Source: Yoonia sp. GPGPB17
GTDB lineage: Bacteria > Pseudomonadota > Alphaproteobacteria > Rhodobacterales > Rhodobacteraceae
Reading direction: 5' to 3'
Assembly: GCF_037892195.1 (NCBI RefSeq)
Contig: NZ_JATACI010000002.1
Location: 2,976,001 to 3,040,000 of the forward strand
DNA: 64,000 bases
Part shown: positions 8,078 through 16,799 of the stretch, piece after piece
Layout of the letters: each line of letters opens with the position of its first letter
How positions within the stretch are numbered: the first letter of the stretch is position 1
Notes under the pieces: generated by a model
Database searches by the model: none
What the model was told of the DNA's origin: nothing
Seen by the model: only the letters and a program-made list of their open reading frames with translations
Made by a program: the position numbers and the translations under genes

Positions 8078-8821
8078 TTGAAGTCGTTCAAAGCACTTCT
8101 TCTGCTAGGCGTGGTTTCAGTACTCATCTCTAAGTTTGTGACAAGTACTGCCTCGCCAGCATCATCCCAAGATGCAACAGTGAACGCCGGTCTTATCAGT
8201 CAAATGGCGTCAAAGACAGATTGGTGCGAGACCGAAAGACGCAACTCATGCGAAACAGCTCAGTTTGCTCAATGGCATGGCGACATGAGATATCGCATTA
8301 TTTCTGAAAAAAATGACAATCGCGTAGACGCGGTCCAAGAAGCGATAGACGCCTTCAAATTGGTACTGGAGACCTCAACTTCCATCAACTTAGTCGCAAA
8401 TGATGATGCGAACGTGTTTATTTGGCTGGGCTCTGAAGAGATTGACATTGTGATGAGCCAGAATCCACTTGCTGCACCATCCGAAAGAGTTTTGCGCAGT
8501 ATAGCAGAGCCAAATGCTAGTGGGCTGCCTTGCGGCGGAACTGTTATTGTAGACGGCAATGAAATTCTAATCGCTGCAATTTATATTGGAGCCGGTACAG
8601 GTAGCACAGATGCGTCTTCATGTGTTCAAGAAGAACTTTACAACTCTATGGGCCTCTACTCTGATCCCTATTTCTTGCCTTCGCTCTTCGATTGGCCGCT
8701 TGACGGATACCCCAGCGTTATCGGAAAATTTGGAGCTGCACATATCGAAATTCTAAGAATTTTCTACCGCTCAAGCGGCAACGACGTTGACAGCATCAGA
8801 AATGCAATGCAATCGCAATAG
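8078..8821 (+). CDS. exported DUF2927-like protein inserted between adk and rpsM
   Basis: A 247-residue protein starting at TTG 8078 (TAAGG 10-14 bases upstream). Residues 1-30 form a signal peptide or membrane anchor (SFKALLLLGVVSVLISKF). The C-terminal half has the pattern CVQEELYNSMGLYSDPYF, which resembles the conserved Glu-Glu region of DUF2927 proteins, probable periplasmic metalloprotease-like folds of unknown role. The gene is A/T-rich relative to the ribosomal genes and flanked by a 12-bp direct repeat, so it looks acquired. The family assignment is by eye and moderate. Confidence 0.6.
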   Translation: MKSFKALLLLGVVSVLISKFVTSTASPASSQDATVNAGLISQMASKTDWCETERRNSCETAQFAQWHGDMRYRIISEKNDNRVDAVQEAIDAFKLVLETSTSINLVANDDANVFIWLGSEEIDIVMSQNPLAAPSERVLRSIAEPNASGLPCGGTVIVDGNEILIAAIYIGAGTGSTDASSCVQEELYNSMGLYSDPYFLPSLFDWPLDGYPSVIGKFGAAHIEILRIFYRSSGNDVDSIRNAMQSQ

Positions 8822-9154
8822 ATGCCTTGCTGGCTGACGGGGGTAAGAGTTCAAGACGTAGACTTACAACCAACCTGAAGAGGACTTCCGACTCCGGCAC
8901 AAAGTTGCATAGTAAATTGATTGGATTGGTCGATTTTTTCGGTCCCTAGTTGCATGACCAATAGGTCTTGACCCCCGACCTGAACCCCCCTAAACAGCGC
9001 CATCCTACAAAGGAATCAATTTGTGGTTAAGGGTCGCGCCCTGATGCCATGAGAACACCTCGATATGACGCAGCCCGGCGCCTGAAAGGTCCGGGTTTCC
9101 GTTGTGAAAAAAGGGTCTGGAATGACGGACCCGCAACGAAAAGGAATTGCACAC
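8822..9154 (+). other. intergenic region before rpsM, no gene seen
   Basis: About 330 bases with no convincing frame in either strand. The end holds AAAAGGAATTGCACAC, whose AAGGA is the ribosome binding site for the GTG start of rpsM, and the right copy of the CACGTGGCACGT repeat begins at 9152. I cannot point to clear promoter boxes, although rpsM-rpsK-rpoA-rplQ would need one if the insertion blocks read-through from adk. Confidence 0.5.
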
Positions 9155-9163
9155 GTGGCACGT
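9152..9163 (+). repeat. right copy of 12-bp direct repeat, over the rpsM start
   Basis: CACGTGGCACGT is identical to 7896-7907. It contains the first three codons of rpsM (GTG GCA CGT). Being functional sequence on this side, it is probably the original and the left copy the duplicate. Confidence 0.5.
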
Positions 9164-9525
9164 ATTGCTTAAGCGTAAACATCCCGACTGCAAAGCGGGT
9201 TCCAATCGCCCTTACCTACATTACCGGAATTGGTTCTGCCAAAGCCGAAGAAATCTGCGAAGCGGTCAAGATTGACCGCGCGCGCCGTGTTAACCAACTG
9301 TCTGACGCAGAAGTGCTGTCGATCCGTGAATACATCGACGCCAACCTGATGGTGGAAGGTGACCTGCGTCGTGAGACACAGATGAACATCAAGCGTCTGA
9401 TGGACCTTGGGTGCTACCGTGGCCTGCGCCACCGTCGTAACCTGCCGGTTCGCGGTCAGCGTACTTCGACAAACGCACGTACACGCAAGGGCCCCGCTAA
9501 GGCCATTGCTGGTAAGAAGAAATAA
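9155..9525 (+). CDS. rpsM: 30S ribosomal protein S13, frameshifted after codon 5 as read
   Basis: From GTG 9155 the reading is M-A-R-I-A then TAA at 9170-9172; two bases over, [20 protein letters not shown] continues to the normal S13 end ([15 protein letters not shown]). The family begins MARIAGVNIP, so the text GCTTAAGCGTA stands where GCTGGCGTA is expected, a net gain of two bases. Corrected, the gene has 123 codons and 122 residues, the usual length. S13 is essential and contacts tRNA and 16S rRNA in the 30S head, so a real break is unlikely; sequence error is the first explanation. No alternative start lies close upstream in the main frame. Confidence 0.9.
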
Positions 9526-9539
9526 GGGAGGCTTGATCA

Positions 9540-9929
9540 ATGGCACGTGATACAAAACGCACCAAAAAGAAGGTTTCCAAGAACATCGCAGCTGGTGTTG
9601 CGCATGTGAACTCTTCTTTCAACAACACAAAAATCCTGATCTCTGACGTGCAGGGCAACGCCATTTCCTGGTCGTCTGCAGGCACCATGGGCTTTAAGGG
9701 TTCGCGGAAATCCACACCGTATGCCGCTCAGATGGCTGCAGAGGATGCGGGCAAGAAAGCACAAGATCACGGCGTGAAAACGCTTGAGGTCGAAGTGCAG
9801 GGCCCCGGTTCCGGTCGTGAAAGCGCGTTGCGCGCTTTGGCCGCTGTTGGTTTCAACATCACATCGATCCGTGACGTGACCCCAATGGCCCACAACGGTT
9901 GCCGCCCACCAAAGCGCCGCCGCGTCTAA
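9540..9929 (+). CDS. rpsK: 30S ribosomal protein S11
   Basis: A 129-residue S11, the platform protein near the mRNA exit. Family features are [18 protein letters not shown], the glycine-rich [21 protein letters not shown] and the C-terminal [24 protein letters not shown] at 9526-9532 is the ribosome binding site. It follows rpsM by 14 bases and precedes rpoA, the standard alpha-operon order. Confidence 0.98.
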   Translation: MARDTKRTKKKVSKNIAAGVAHVNSSFNNTKILISDVQGNAISWSSAGTMGFKGSRKSTPYAAQMAAEDAGKKAQDHGVKTLEVEVQGPGSGRESALRALAAVGFNITSIRDVTPMAHNGCRPPKRRRV

Positions 9930-10039
9930 TTATTATCCAAACGCCTTGGGGCTGTGTTCCTGCACGGTCCCAATCCGTCATTTTAACCTCGGGCGTTTGC
10001 CTTTTTGGACCATGAAGGCAGACTAGTATGGAGGGACAT

Positions 10040-11056
10040 ATGATCCACAAGAACTGGGCTGAGTTGATTAAACCAACTCAATTGGAAGTTAAGCCGGGCA
10101 ACGACCCCGCGCGTCAGGCAACCGTCATTGCAGAACCACTTGAGCGTGGCTTTGGTTTGACATTGGGCAACGCCCTGCGCCGTATTTTGATGAGCTCGCT
10201 TCAGGGCGCTGCCATTACTGCCGTTCAGATCGACAACGTTCTGCACGAGTTTTCATCCGTGTCTGGTGTGCGTGAAGATGTCACCGACATCGTGCTAAAC
10301 CTCAAAGGTGTCGCGATCCGCATGGAAGTCGAAGGCCCCAAGCGTTTGTCCGTTCAGGCGAAAGGCCCCGGCGTTGTGACCGCCGCTGATATCAGCGAGA
10401 CGGCTGGTATTGAGGTGCTGAACAAGGAGCACGTAATCTGCCACCTGGATGATGGCGCTGATCTGTACATGGAACTGACTGTGAACACAGGTAAGGGCTA
10501 TGTGTCTGCCGATAAGAACAAGCCAGAAGATGCACCGATCGGGATGATGTCCGTCGATGCGATCTACTCGCCGGTCAAGAAAGTCAGCTATGATGTGCAG
10601 CCGACCCGTGAAGGTCAGGTTTTGGACTATGACAAGCTGACCATGAAGGTGGAAACGGATGGGTCGCTGACACCTGATGATGCGGTTGCCTACGCGGCCC
10701 GTATTCTGCAGGACCAGCTGTCGATCTTCGTCAACTTTGATGAGCCTGAGTCTGCCCAAACCGGTGCGGATGATGACGGTCTTGAGTTCAACCCGCTTCT
10801 GCTGAAGAAAGTGGACGAGCTGGAACTGTCTGTCCGTTCGGCAAACTGCCTCAAGAACGACAACATCGTATATATTGGCGATCTGATCCAGAAGACCGAA
10901 GCAGAAATGCTGCGCACACCGAACTTTGGCCGCAAATCTTTGAACGAGATCAAGGAAGTGCTGTCAGGCATGGGCTTGCACCTTGGCATGGATGTTGAGG
11001 ATTGGCCGCCGGACAACATCGAGGATCTGGCCAAGAAGTTCGAAGACCAGTTTTAA
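10040..11056 (+). CDS. rpoA: DNA-directed RNA polymerase alpha subunit
   Basis: I choose the ATG at 10040 ([17 protein letters not shown]), which gives 338 residues and lies behind GGAGGG at 10031-10036; an in-frame ATG at 10028 would add four residues. The N-terminal dimerisation domain carries [19 protein letters not shown], and the C-terminal domain that contacts UP elements and activators has [18 protein letters not shown] and [16 protein letters not shown]. It is followed by a hairpin and rplQ. Confidence 0.97.
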   Translation: MIHKNWAELIKPTQLEVKPGNDPARQATVIAEPLERGFGLTLGNALRRILMSSLQGAAITAVQIDNVLHEFSSVSGVREDVTDIVLNLKGVAIRMEVEGPKRLSVQAKGPGVVTAADISETAGIEVLNKEHVICHLDDGADLYMELTVNTGKGYVSADKNKPEDAPIGMMSVDAIYSPVKKVSYDVQPTREGQVLDYDKLTMKVETDGSLTPDDAVAYAARILQDQLSIFVNFDEPESAQTGADDDGLEFNPLLLKKVDELELSVRSANCLKNDNIVYIGDLIQKTEAEMLRTPNFGRKSLNEIKEVLSGMGLHLGMDVEDWPPDNIEDLAKKFEDQF

Positions 11057-11062
11057 GAATTC

Positions 11063-11084
11063 GGGTGGGCTTACGGGCCCACCC
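11063..11084 (+). promoter_or_regulatory. hairpin between rpoA and rplQ
   Basis: GGGTGGGC (11063-11070), loop TTACGG, GCCCACCC (11077-11084), followed by AAAAA rather than a T-run. It is a stable 8-bp stem inside the operon, more likely an mRNA processing or attenuation element than a terminator for this strand. Confidence 0.45.
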
Positions 11085-11194
11085 AAAAATGCCCGTGCAT
11101 ATACGGGGAACATCCTGGGTAATACCGCCCCACTAACGGAGCCAGCGACACGCATCGCAAGTGCCCATCGATAAAACAAAATGGAGACTATCAC

Positions 11195-11614
11195 ATGCGT
11201 CACGCAAGAGGTTACCGCCGCCTGAACCGCACACATGAGCACCGCAAGGCGCTGTTCGCGAATATGGCTGGCTCGCTCATTGAACATGAGCAAATCAAAA
11301 CAACTTTGCCCAAGGCCAAAGAACTGCGCAGGATCGTTGAAAAGCTTGTCACATTGGGCAAGCGCGGTGATCTGCATGCACGCCGTCAGGCGAATGCGCA
11401 GCTCAAGCAGGAAATGCATACTGCGAAGCTGTTTGATGTCCTTGGACCGCGTTACAAAGACCGCCAAGGTGGTTACGTTCGTGTCATGAAAGCGGGCTTC
11501 CGTTATGGTGACATGGCGCCAATGGCGATTATCGAATTCGTGGATCGCGATGTAGATGCGAAAGGTGCGGCTGATAAGGCGCGTCTGGCTGAGTATGAGG
11601 AAGCTGAGGAGTAA
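11195..11614 (+). CDS. rplQ: 50S ribosomal protein L17
   Basis: A 139-residue L17 that begins [21 protein letters not shown] and contains [21 protein letters not shown], the family core lining the exit-tunnel region. The acidic tail (AEYEEAEE) is typical of alphaproteobacterial L17. It is the last gene of the ribosomal block and is followed by a strong terminator. Confidence 0.98.
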   Translation: MRHARGYRRLNRTHEHRKALFANMAGSLIEHEQIKTTLPKAKELRRIVEKLVTLGKRGDLHARRQANAQLKQEMHTAKLFDVLGPRYKDRQGGYVRVMKAGFRYGDMAPMAIIEFVDRDVDAKGAADKARLAEYEEAEE

Positions 11615-11635
11615 GCTTCTCACGTTTAAGTTTTG

Positions 11636-11668
11636 AAGGCCTCGCAGGATTGCGGGGCCTTTTGTTTT
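11636..11668 (+). terminator. intrinsic terminator after rplQ
   Basis: AAGGCCTCGCA (11636-11646), loop GGAT, TGCGGGGCCTT (11651-11661), then TTTGTTTTG. An 11-bp stem with one G-U pair and a T-rich tail ends the ribosomal operon. Confidence 0.8.
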
Positions 11669-11773
11669 GTTGGATGTCAGGTTTGAGCCCATGTTGGCGG
11701 ATGCTGCGCACCGTTCGTATGTCTGCTAATGGTTTGCCAAACCAGCTTAGCTCTTCACAGGCCCGATAAGATT

Positions 11774-12253
11774 ATGCGATCAAAAACACCCCAGCTAAGG
11801 CTCACGTTCATCATCGGGGCTATGGTACTCTTTTGGGGACCGAGCGTGACGTTAGCCGGGTCGTTTAGTCTAGACGGGAATTGGACCGCAAACTCTGTTG
11901 TCTCTACTGGAATTATCTCGGACAGCTATCTTCGTGTTGTTGAGCCTCTTGAAGGCACCAGCATTGTCATTCAGCATCAGCACTTGTGGTTGTCAGACGA
12001 CATGTCTTGCCTGATTTTGAGTGGCGACACCCACGTTTGGGTCAACGACCGGCGGACTTTTGGTTCTTTTGGTGGAGACTGGTCTGATACGGGATTGGTG
12101 TCCGTAGATGGTCAGTTTTTTCACGTTACGCGATATGATTTGGATTGCCCGCAGGTATCCCAGCCCAAGCTATCACTGATAGTGCAACCCGAGCATAACG
12201 TCGTCTTGCTTGGCGCCTTTCGGGTATTTGTGAGACTGCTGCCTTCAGGATGA
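11774..12253 (+). CDS. hypothetical exported protein
   Basis: A 159-residue protein from ATG 11774. Residues 1-30 (RSKTPQLRLTFIIGAMVLFW...TLAG) look like a signal peptide. The rest is beta-rich with two cysteines (MSCLIL and LDCPQ) that could form a disulfide in the periplasm. I do not recognise a family. It lies between the ribosomal operon terminator and rarA, and its codon use is less GC-biased than the flanking housekeeping genes. Confidence 0.55.
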   Translation: MRSKTPQLRLTFIIGAMVLFWGPSVTLAGSFSLDGNWTANSVVSTGIISDSYLRVVEPLEGTSIVIQHQHLWLSDDMSCLILSGDTHVWVNDRRTFGSFGGDWSDTGLVSVDGQFFHVTRYDLDCPQVSQPKLSLIVQPEHNVVLLGAFRVFVRLLPSG

Positions 12254-12457
12254 CATCCAACTACTTGACCGATCCGGGCAAGCAGACATTCAATCTTGAG
12301 TTCACAACGTCCGCTTCAGTCCGCAAAGCAGTCGCTCCGATACATAAGGCCAAGGTATGCTTCGTCTCGCGTACGGGACCATGTTTGCGGTCTCGTAGAA
12401 GCCCCTCTCAGGTGATACTTGCAATCATGCGGCGCTCCGAACATATCCTTGGTGGCC

Positions 12458-13769
12458 ATGGCTGATCTTTTTGACAGTGCCCCCAGCCCAACCCCGGCAG
12501 GCCCACGCCCGCTGGCTGACCGGTTGCGGCCAAGCAAGCTGTCAGAGGTGATTGGCCAGCGACAGGTCCTTGGTCCTGACGCACCCTTGGGCACAATGTT
12601 GGCGTCCGGCTCGCTCTCGTCGCTGATCTTTTGGGGTCCACCCGGTGTAGGCAAAACGACGATTGCACGGCTTCTGGCCGACGAGACCGATCTGCACTTT
12701 GTCCAGATAAGTGCGATTTTCACCGGCGTGCCGGAGCTGCGTAAGGTATTTGAGGCCGCTAAAGTGCGACGTCAGAATGGCAAGGGCACGCTGCTCTTTG
12801 TGGATGAGATCCACCGCTTCAACAAAGCCCAGCAGGATGGGTTCCTGCCATATATGGAGGATGGCACGATCCTGTTGGTTGGGGCCACGACAGAGAACCC
12901 AAGCTTTGAGTTGAACGCTGCGGTGCTGAGCCGAAGCCAAGTGTTCATTCTGACACGGCTTGATCTGAAGGACCTCGAACTGCTGACGCAGCGGGCCGAG
13001 AAGGAATTGGGCAAGCCCTTGCCCTTGGACGGCCCGGCGCGTGATGCTTTGCTTGAGATGGCCGATGGCGACGGGCGCGCTTTGCTCAATCTGATCGAAC
13101 AGGTGAGTGCATGGAAAACCGATGCTAAGCTGACCACCGATGACCTGACCAAACGCCTGATGAAGCGCGCAGTGAAATACGACAAGTCGGGGGATGAGCA
13201 CTACAACCTGATCAGCGCCTTACATAAATCGGTGCGCGGGTCTGATCCGGATGCGGCGCTTTATTGGTTTGCCCGGATGCTCGCCGGGGGCGAGGACCCA
13301 CGGTTTCTGGCCCGTCGCATCACGCGCATGGCGGTCGAGGATATTGGTCTGGCTGATCCACAAGCGCAGGCTGTCTGCCTGCAGTCTTGGGAGACCTATG
13401 AGCGGTTGGGCTCGCCCGAAGGGGAATTGGCGCTTGCGCAGGCCGTCACCTATCTGGCCCTCGCCCCGAAATCGAATGCGACCTATGTCGCCTACAAAGG
13501 GGCTGTGGCGGCGGCCAAGCAAACTGGGTCGGAACCACCACCGGCCCATATACTGAACGCGCCAACGACGCTGATGAAGGAACAGGGGTTTGGCGTAAGG
13601 CTATAACTATGACCACGATGCCGAGGATGGGTTTAGTGGCCAGAACTACTTCCCTGAAACGATGAAGCGTGGTGTTTATTACGTCCCCGTTGATCGTGGC
13701 TTCGAGCGCGAGTTGAAAAAGCGCGTGGATTACTTCGCAGGCTTGCGCGCCAAGCGTGGCAAGAATTGA
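12458..13769 (+). CDS. rarA: replication-associated recombination protein RarA (MgsA), frameshifted near its end
   Basis: An AAA+ ATPase of the clamp-loader-like RarA family that acts at stalled replication forks. From ATG 12458 (MADLFDSAPSPTP) the Walker A WGPPGVGKTTIARLLA lies near residue 64 and the Walker B LLFVDEIHRFNKAQQD near 111. The first frame stops at 13604 (QGFGVRL), but one base over the expected C-terminus continues: GYNYDHDAEDGFSGQNYFP to TGA 13767-13769. The break lies in GGCGTAAGGC (13592-13601), one base too many. With it removed the protein is 436 residues, normal for the family. Confidence 0.92.
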
Positions 13770-13800
13770 CAATCGTGTAGCGAACCGCCACAGCACCCAC

Positions 13801-14160
13801 ATGATGACACCTGTGATTTCTGTAGCTCTTGGCGGGGCGATTGGCTCTGTGCTGCGATACCTCGTGGGGTTAGTTGTGGCCTTTCCGATAGGGACGTTGA
13901 CAGTGAACGTGATCGGGTCCTTCATCATCGGGCTGGTCTGGATACACTTGGCGGATCGCGGCTTGCAGCATTGGTCGCCGTTTCTGATGACTGGCGTCTT
14001 GGGCGGGTTTACGACGTTTTCGGCGTTCACTTTGGATGCGTTGCGTTTGGTGGAAGAAGGCCGCGTGACGGCGGCGGTCGGATATGTTCTGGCGTCGCTG
14101 GTCTTATCCGTTCTGGCCTGTGCGGCGGGTCTGTGGATCGCAAGAGGAATGACAACATGA
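13801..14160 (+). CDS. crcB: fluoride ion transporter CrcB
   Basis: About 119 residues with four hydrophobic helices, the size of a dual-topology Fluc/CrcB fluoride channel. Conserved pieces are GGAIGSVLRYLVG, GTLTVNVIGSFIIG and TGVLGGFTTFSAFTLD. The start is ATG 13801 or 13804; the longer frame back to 13756 overlaps the rarA end and is unlikely. Its stop overlaps the start of the pseudouridine synthase by four bases (ATGA), so the two are coupled. Confidence 0.9.
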   Translation: MMTPVISVALGGAIGSVLRYLVGLVVAFPIGTLTVNVIGSFIIGLVWIHLADRGLQHWSPFLMTGVLGGFTTFSAFTLDALRLVEEGRVTAAVGYVLASLVLSVLACAAGLWIARGMTT

Positions 14161-15212
14161 GTGGTGTACAAACCCGTGTGATTGGCCCCGACGATGGCGA
14201 CCAACGCCTTGATCGCTATTTGCGCCGCCTGTTCCCGCATCTGACCCAAGGACGGATCGAGAAGATGTGCCGCAAGGGTGAATTGCGTGTCGATGGTGGT
14301 CGCGTAAAATCGAACACCCGATTGGATGTGGGGCAGAAAATACGTATTCCGCCGCTCCCAACCGAGGAAGAAGCGGCGGCTGCGGCGAACCTTGCCAAGC
14401 GCGGTGTGACCAAGGCGGATGCCAAGCTGATTCAGTCCTGCGTGATCTACAAGGATGATCATATTATCGCGATCAACAAACCTCCCGGTTTGGCGACCCA
14501 AGGTGGTTCCAAGACAACGCGGCACGTGGATGGGTTGTCAGAGGCCTTGATGTTTGACTACGACGAAAAGCCCCGGTTGGTGCATCGTCTGGATAAGGAT
14601 ACGTCTGGTGTGCTGCTGCTGGCGCGCACACGGATGATGGCCAAGCAGTTGACCGAAAACCTCAAGCATCGTGAGACGCGCAAGATCTATTGGGCGGCAG
14701 TCGCTGGGGTGCCGCATCCGCGCGCCGGAACAATCAAATATGGTCTCGTGAAAGCGCCCGGTCATGGCAGGGGCGGCGAGAATGAGAAGATGCGCTGTGT
14801 GCATCCGCGCGACCTCGACAGTGTGGAGGGGGCCAAGCGGGCGACCAGCGATTACGCAGTGATGGATACTCTGGCCAGCCGTGCCGCGTGGTGTGCATTG
14901 GTGCCGATCACGGGGCGGACGCATCAACTACGCGCGCATATGGCTGAGATTGGGCATCCGATTGTGGGTGATGGTAAATACGGCGGGTCCGGTCAGGAAA
15001 ACCTTGGTGATGGCTGGGGTGCCGGTATGGGCAGTGAGATTGGGCGCAAACTGCATCTGCACGCCCGCAGCCTGACAATTGAGCATCCGGCGACGGGCGC
15101 TACCTTGCATCTAACCGCGCCTTTGCCGGACCATATGCAGCATACATGGGACTTCGTGGGCTGGGTTGTGGGCCACGCTCCGGTTGATCCGTTCAATATG
15201 CCCGATGCGTGA
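14157..15212 (+). CDS. RluC/RluD-family 23S rRNA pseudouridine synthase
   Basis: A 351-residue enzyme: an S4 RNA-binding domain at about residues 12-60 (QRLDRYLRRLFPHLTQGRIE) and a PseudoU_synth_2 catalytic domain. The catalytic aspartate is in LVHRLDKDTSGVLLLA, and TGRTHQLRAHMAEIGHPIVGD is the family's second motif. It isomerises uridines of 23S rRNA; the 'MCRKGELRVDGGRVK' S4 region and length favour RluC, but the target cannot be decided by eye. The start overlaps the crcB stop, and the stop overlaps the next gene's start. Confidence 0.88.
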   Translation: MSGVQTRVIGPDDGDQRLDRYLRRLFPHLTQGRIEKMCRKGELRVDGGRVKSNTRLDVGQKIRIPPLPTEEEAAAAANLAKRGVTKADAKLIQSCVIYKDDHIIAINKPPGLATQGGSKTTRHVDGLSEALMFDYDEKPRLVHRLDKDTSGVLLLARTRMMAKQLTENLKHRETRKIYWAAVAGVPHPRAGTIKYGLVKAPGHGRGGENEKMRCVHPRDLDSVEGAKRATSDYAVMDTLASRAAWCALVPITGRTHQLRAHMAEIGHPIVGDGKYGGSGQENLGDGWGAGMGSEIGRKLHLHARSLTIEHPATGATLHLTAPLPDHMQHTWDFVGWVVGHAPVDPFNMPDA

Positions 15213-15870
15213 TCTGCGATTGGTGATCTTTGACGTCGACGGCACGCTCGTTGACAGTCAGGCCGAGATCATGGCCGCGATGACGCTGGCGTTTCAGGCC
15301 GAGGGATTGGTGCTGCCGGACCGCAAGACCGTGCTATCCATCGTGGGCCTGTCTTTGGCAGAAGCATTTCGTGTGCTGTGTCCTGACACGGATGAGGTGC
15401 AACGGGCGCGGTTGGTTGAGGCCTATAAGGCGTCTTTCATGCAGCTGCGTTCTGACAATCAGGAAATGGGTCCGCTGTTTCCCGGTGCGCGTGACGCATT
15501 GGATGTGTTGCGCGCGCAGGACCACACCTTGCTTGCGGTGGCGACCGGCAAGTCGCGGCGCGGTCTGGATAAGGTGTTGGAGCGGCATGGGCTGACGGGT
15601 GTGTTTCATTCTGAGCAAGTCGCAGATCACCACCCGTCCAAGCCAAACCCATCGATGATCCTGACAGCGCTGAATGAGACAGGCGTTCCACCGCAAAAGG
15701 CTGTCATGTTGGGCGATACGACCTATGACATGGACATGGCCCGTGCAGCTGGCATCAAAAAGATTGGTGTCACATGGGGGTACCACGCAGCGGATGCTTT
15801 GCTGCCTGATGCGATGATCGAAGACTTTGCAGCGCTCGCGGGTGCTGTGGACCAACTGATAGGCCCTTGA
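15205..15870 (+). CDS. HAD-superfamily phosphatase, phosphoglycolate phosphatase-like
   Basis: A 221-residue HAD hydrolase. The nucleophile motif FDVDGTLVDS is at residues 8-17, motif II/III residues appear in AVATGKSRRG and KPNPSMI, and motif IV is MLGDTTYDMDMARAAG. The helical cap insert between motifs I and II is that of the Gph/PGP subfamily. It overlaps the pseudouridine synthase by eight bases, consistent with an operon crcB-rlu-HAD-ATP12. The substrate could be phosphoglycolate or another small phosphate ester. Confidence 0.82.
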   Translation: MRDLRLVIFDVDGTLVDSQAEIMAAMTLAFQAEGLVLPDRKTVLSIVGLSLAEAFRVLCPDTDEVQRARLVEAYKASFMQLRSDNQEMGPLFPGARDALDVLRAQDHTLLAVATGKSRRGLDKVLERHGLTGVFHSEQVADHHPSKPNPSMILTALNETGVPPQKAVMLGDTTYDMDMARAAGIKKIGVTWGYHAADALLPDAMIEDFAALAGAVDQLIGP

Positions 15871-15873
15871 GAG

Positions 15874-16584
15874 ATGAGTGACTGGCAACCCAAACGGTTC
15901 TGGAAACAGGCAAAGACCGAGGCCTGTGAAGGTGGTTTCACCGTGAAGCTGGATGGGCGCCCGGTGCGGACGCCAGCCAAAGCGCCGCTGACCTTGCCGA
16001 CACAAGCCATGGCGGATGCGATTGCGCAAGAGTGGGATGCACAGGAAGAGGTTGTCGATCCGCGCACAATGCCAGTGACGCGCGGGGCAAATGCCGCGAT
16101 CGATAAAGTACGCACACAGCGGGACGAAGTCATTGCTTTGCTTGCAGAATATGGCGACAGCGACCTGTTATGTTACCGGGCCGCCGGGCCAGAAGCACTG
16201 ATTGAACGGCAGGCCAATGCTTGGGACCCGATGCTGGATTGGGCGGCTGAAACACTGGGGGCGCGGCTTTTTGTTGGTGAAGGCGTTATGCATGTCACCC
16301 AAAAGCCCGAGGTCCTTGCCAAACTGACAGCAGAGGTCGCATCATTTGATGATTTCGCACTCGCAGCAGTGCATGATCTGATCAGCCTGTCAGGGTCGCT
16401 GATCCTTGCGCTTGCCATCACAAGGCAGGCCATCACGGTTGAGGAGGCATGGCTGCTTTCACGCATAGATGAGCATTGGCAAATCGAACAATGGGGCGAA
16501 GATGAAGAGGCCGCTGCCGCCGAATTCACCAAGAAGACTGCCTTTTTTGACGCGGCGCAGTTTTACCGGTTTTCTCTGACGTAA
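15874..16584 (+). CDS. ATP12-family F1F0 ATPase assembly chaperone
   Basis: A 236-residue ATP12-like protein. The N-terminal KRFWKQAKTEACEGGFTVKLDGRPVRTPAK is the hallmark of the family, followed by AIAQEWDAQEEVVDP and the C-terminal helical part with SGSLILALAI. ATP12 proteins bind the alpha subunit of F1 before assembly; in alphaproteobacteria the gene is not linked to the atp operon. It starts three bases after the HAD gene. Confidence 0.9.
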   Translation: MSDWQPKRFWKQAKTEACEGGFTVKLDGRPVRTPAKAPLTLPTQAMADAIAQEWDAQEEVVDPRTMPVTRGANAAIDKVRTQRDEVIALLAEYGDSDLLCYRAAGPEALIERQANAWDPMLDWAAETLGARLFVGEGVMHVTQKPEVLAKLTAEVASFDDFALAAVHDLISLSGSLILALAITRQAITVEEAWLLSRIDEHWQIEQWGEDEEAAAAEFTKKTAFFDAAQFYRFSLT

Positions 16585-16799
16585 GGGAAACGCACTGTTT
16601 ACGGCGAAATCTCGGAAAAATGCCTAATTTCGCGACATTTGCCTCTCGTTTTGAGTTTGCTACTCTTGACTCTATGCCAGAATAACCAAACTCTTGCTGC
16701 ATTGAGTTGGGAGGACCCACCTCATTCATCATGACTGTCTATCGGGACGGGATAAAAATTGGCCACCCTAGCGGGGTGGAAACTCAGGAAGAGGTAAAA

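Noticed and set aside
12250..12465. 71-codon plus frame overlapping the end of the exported protein and the start of rarA
   Set aside because: ATGA overlap looks suggestive, but the protein is Ser/Arg-rich without structure, and it overlaps the rarA start.
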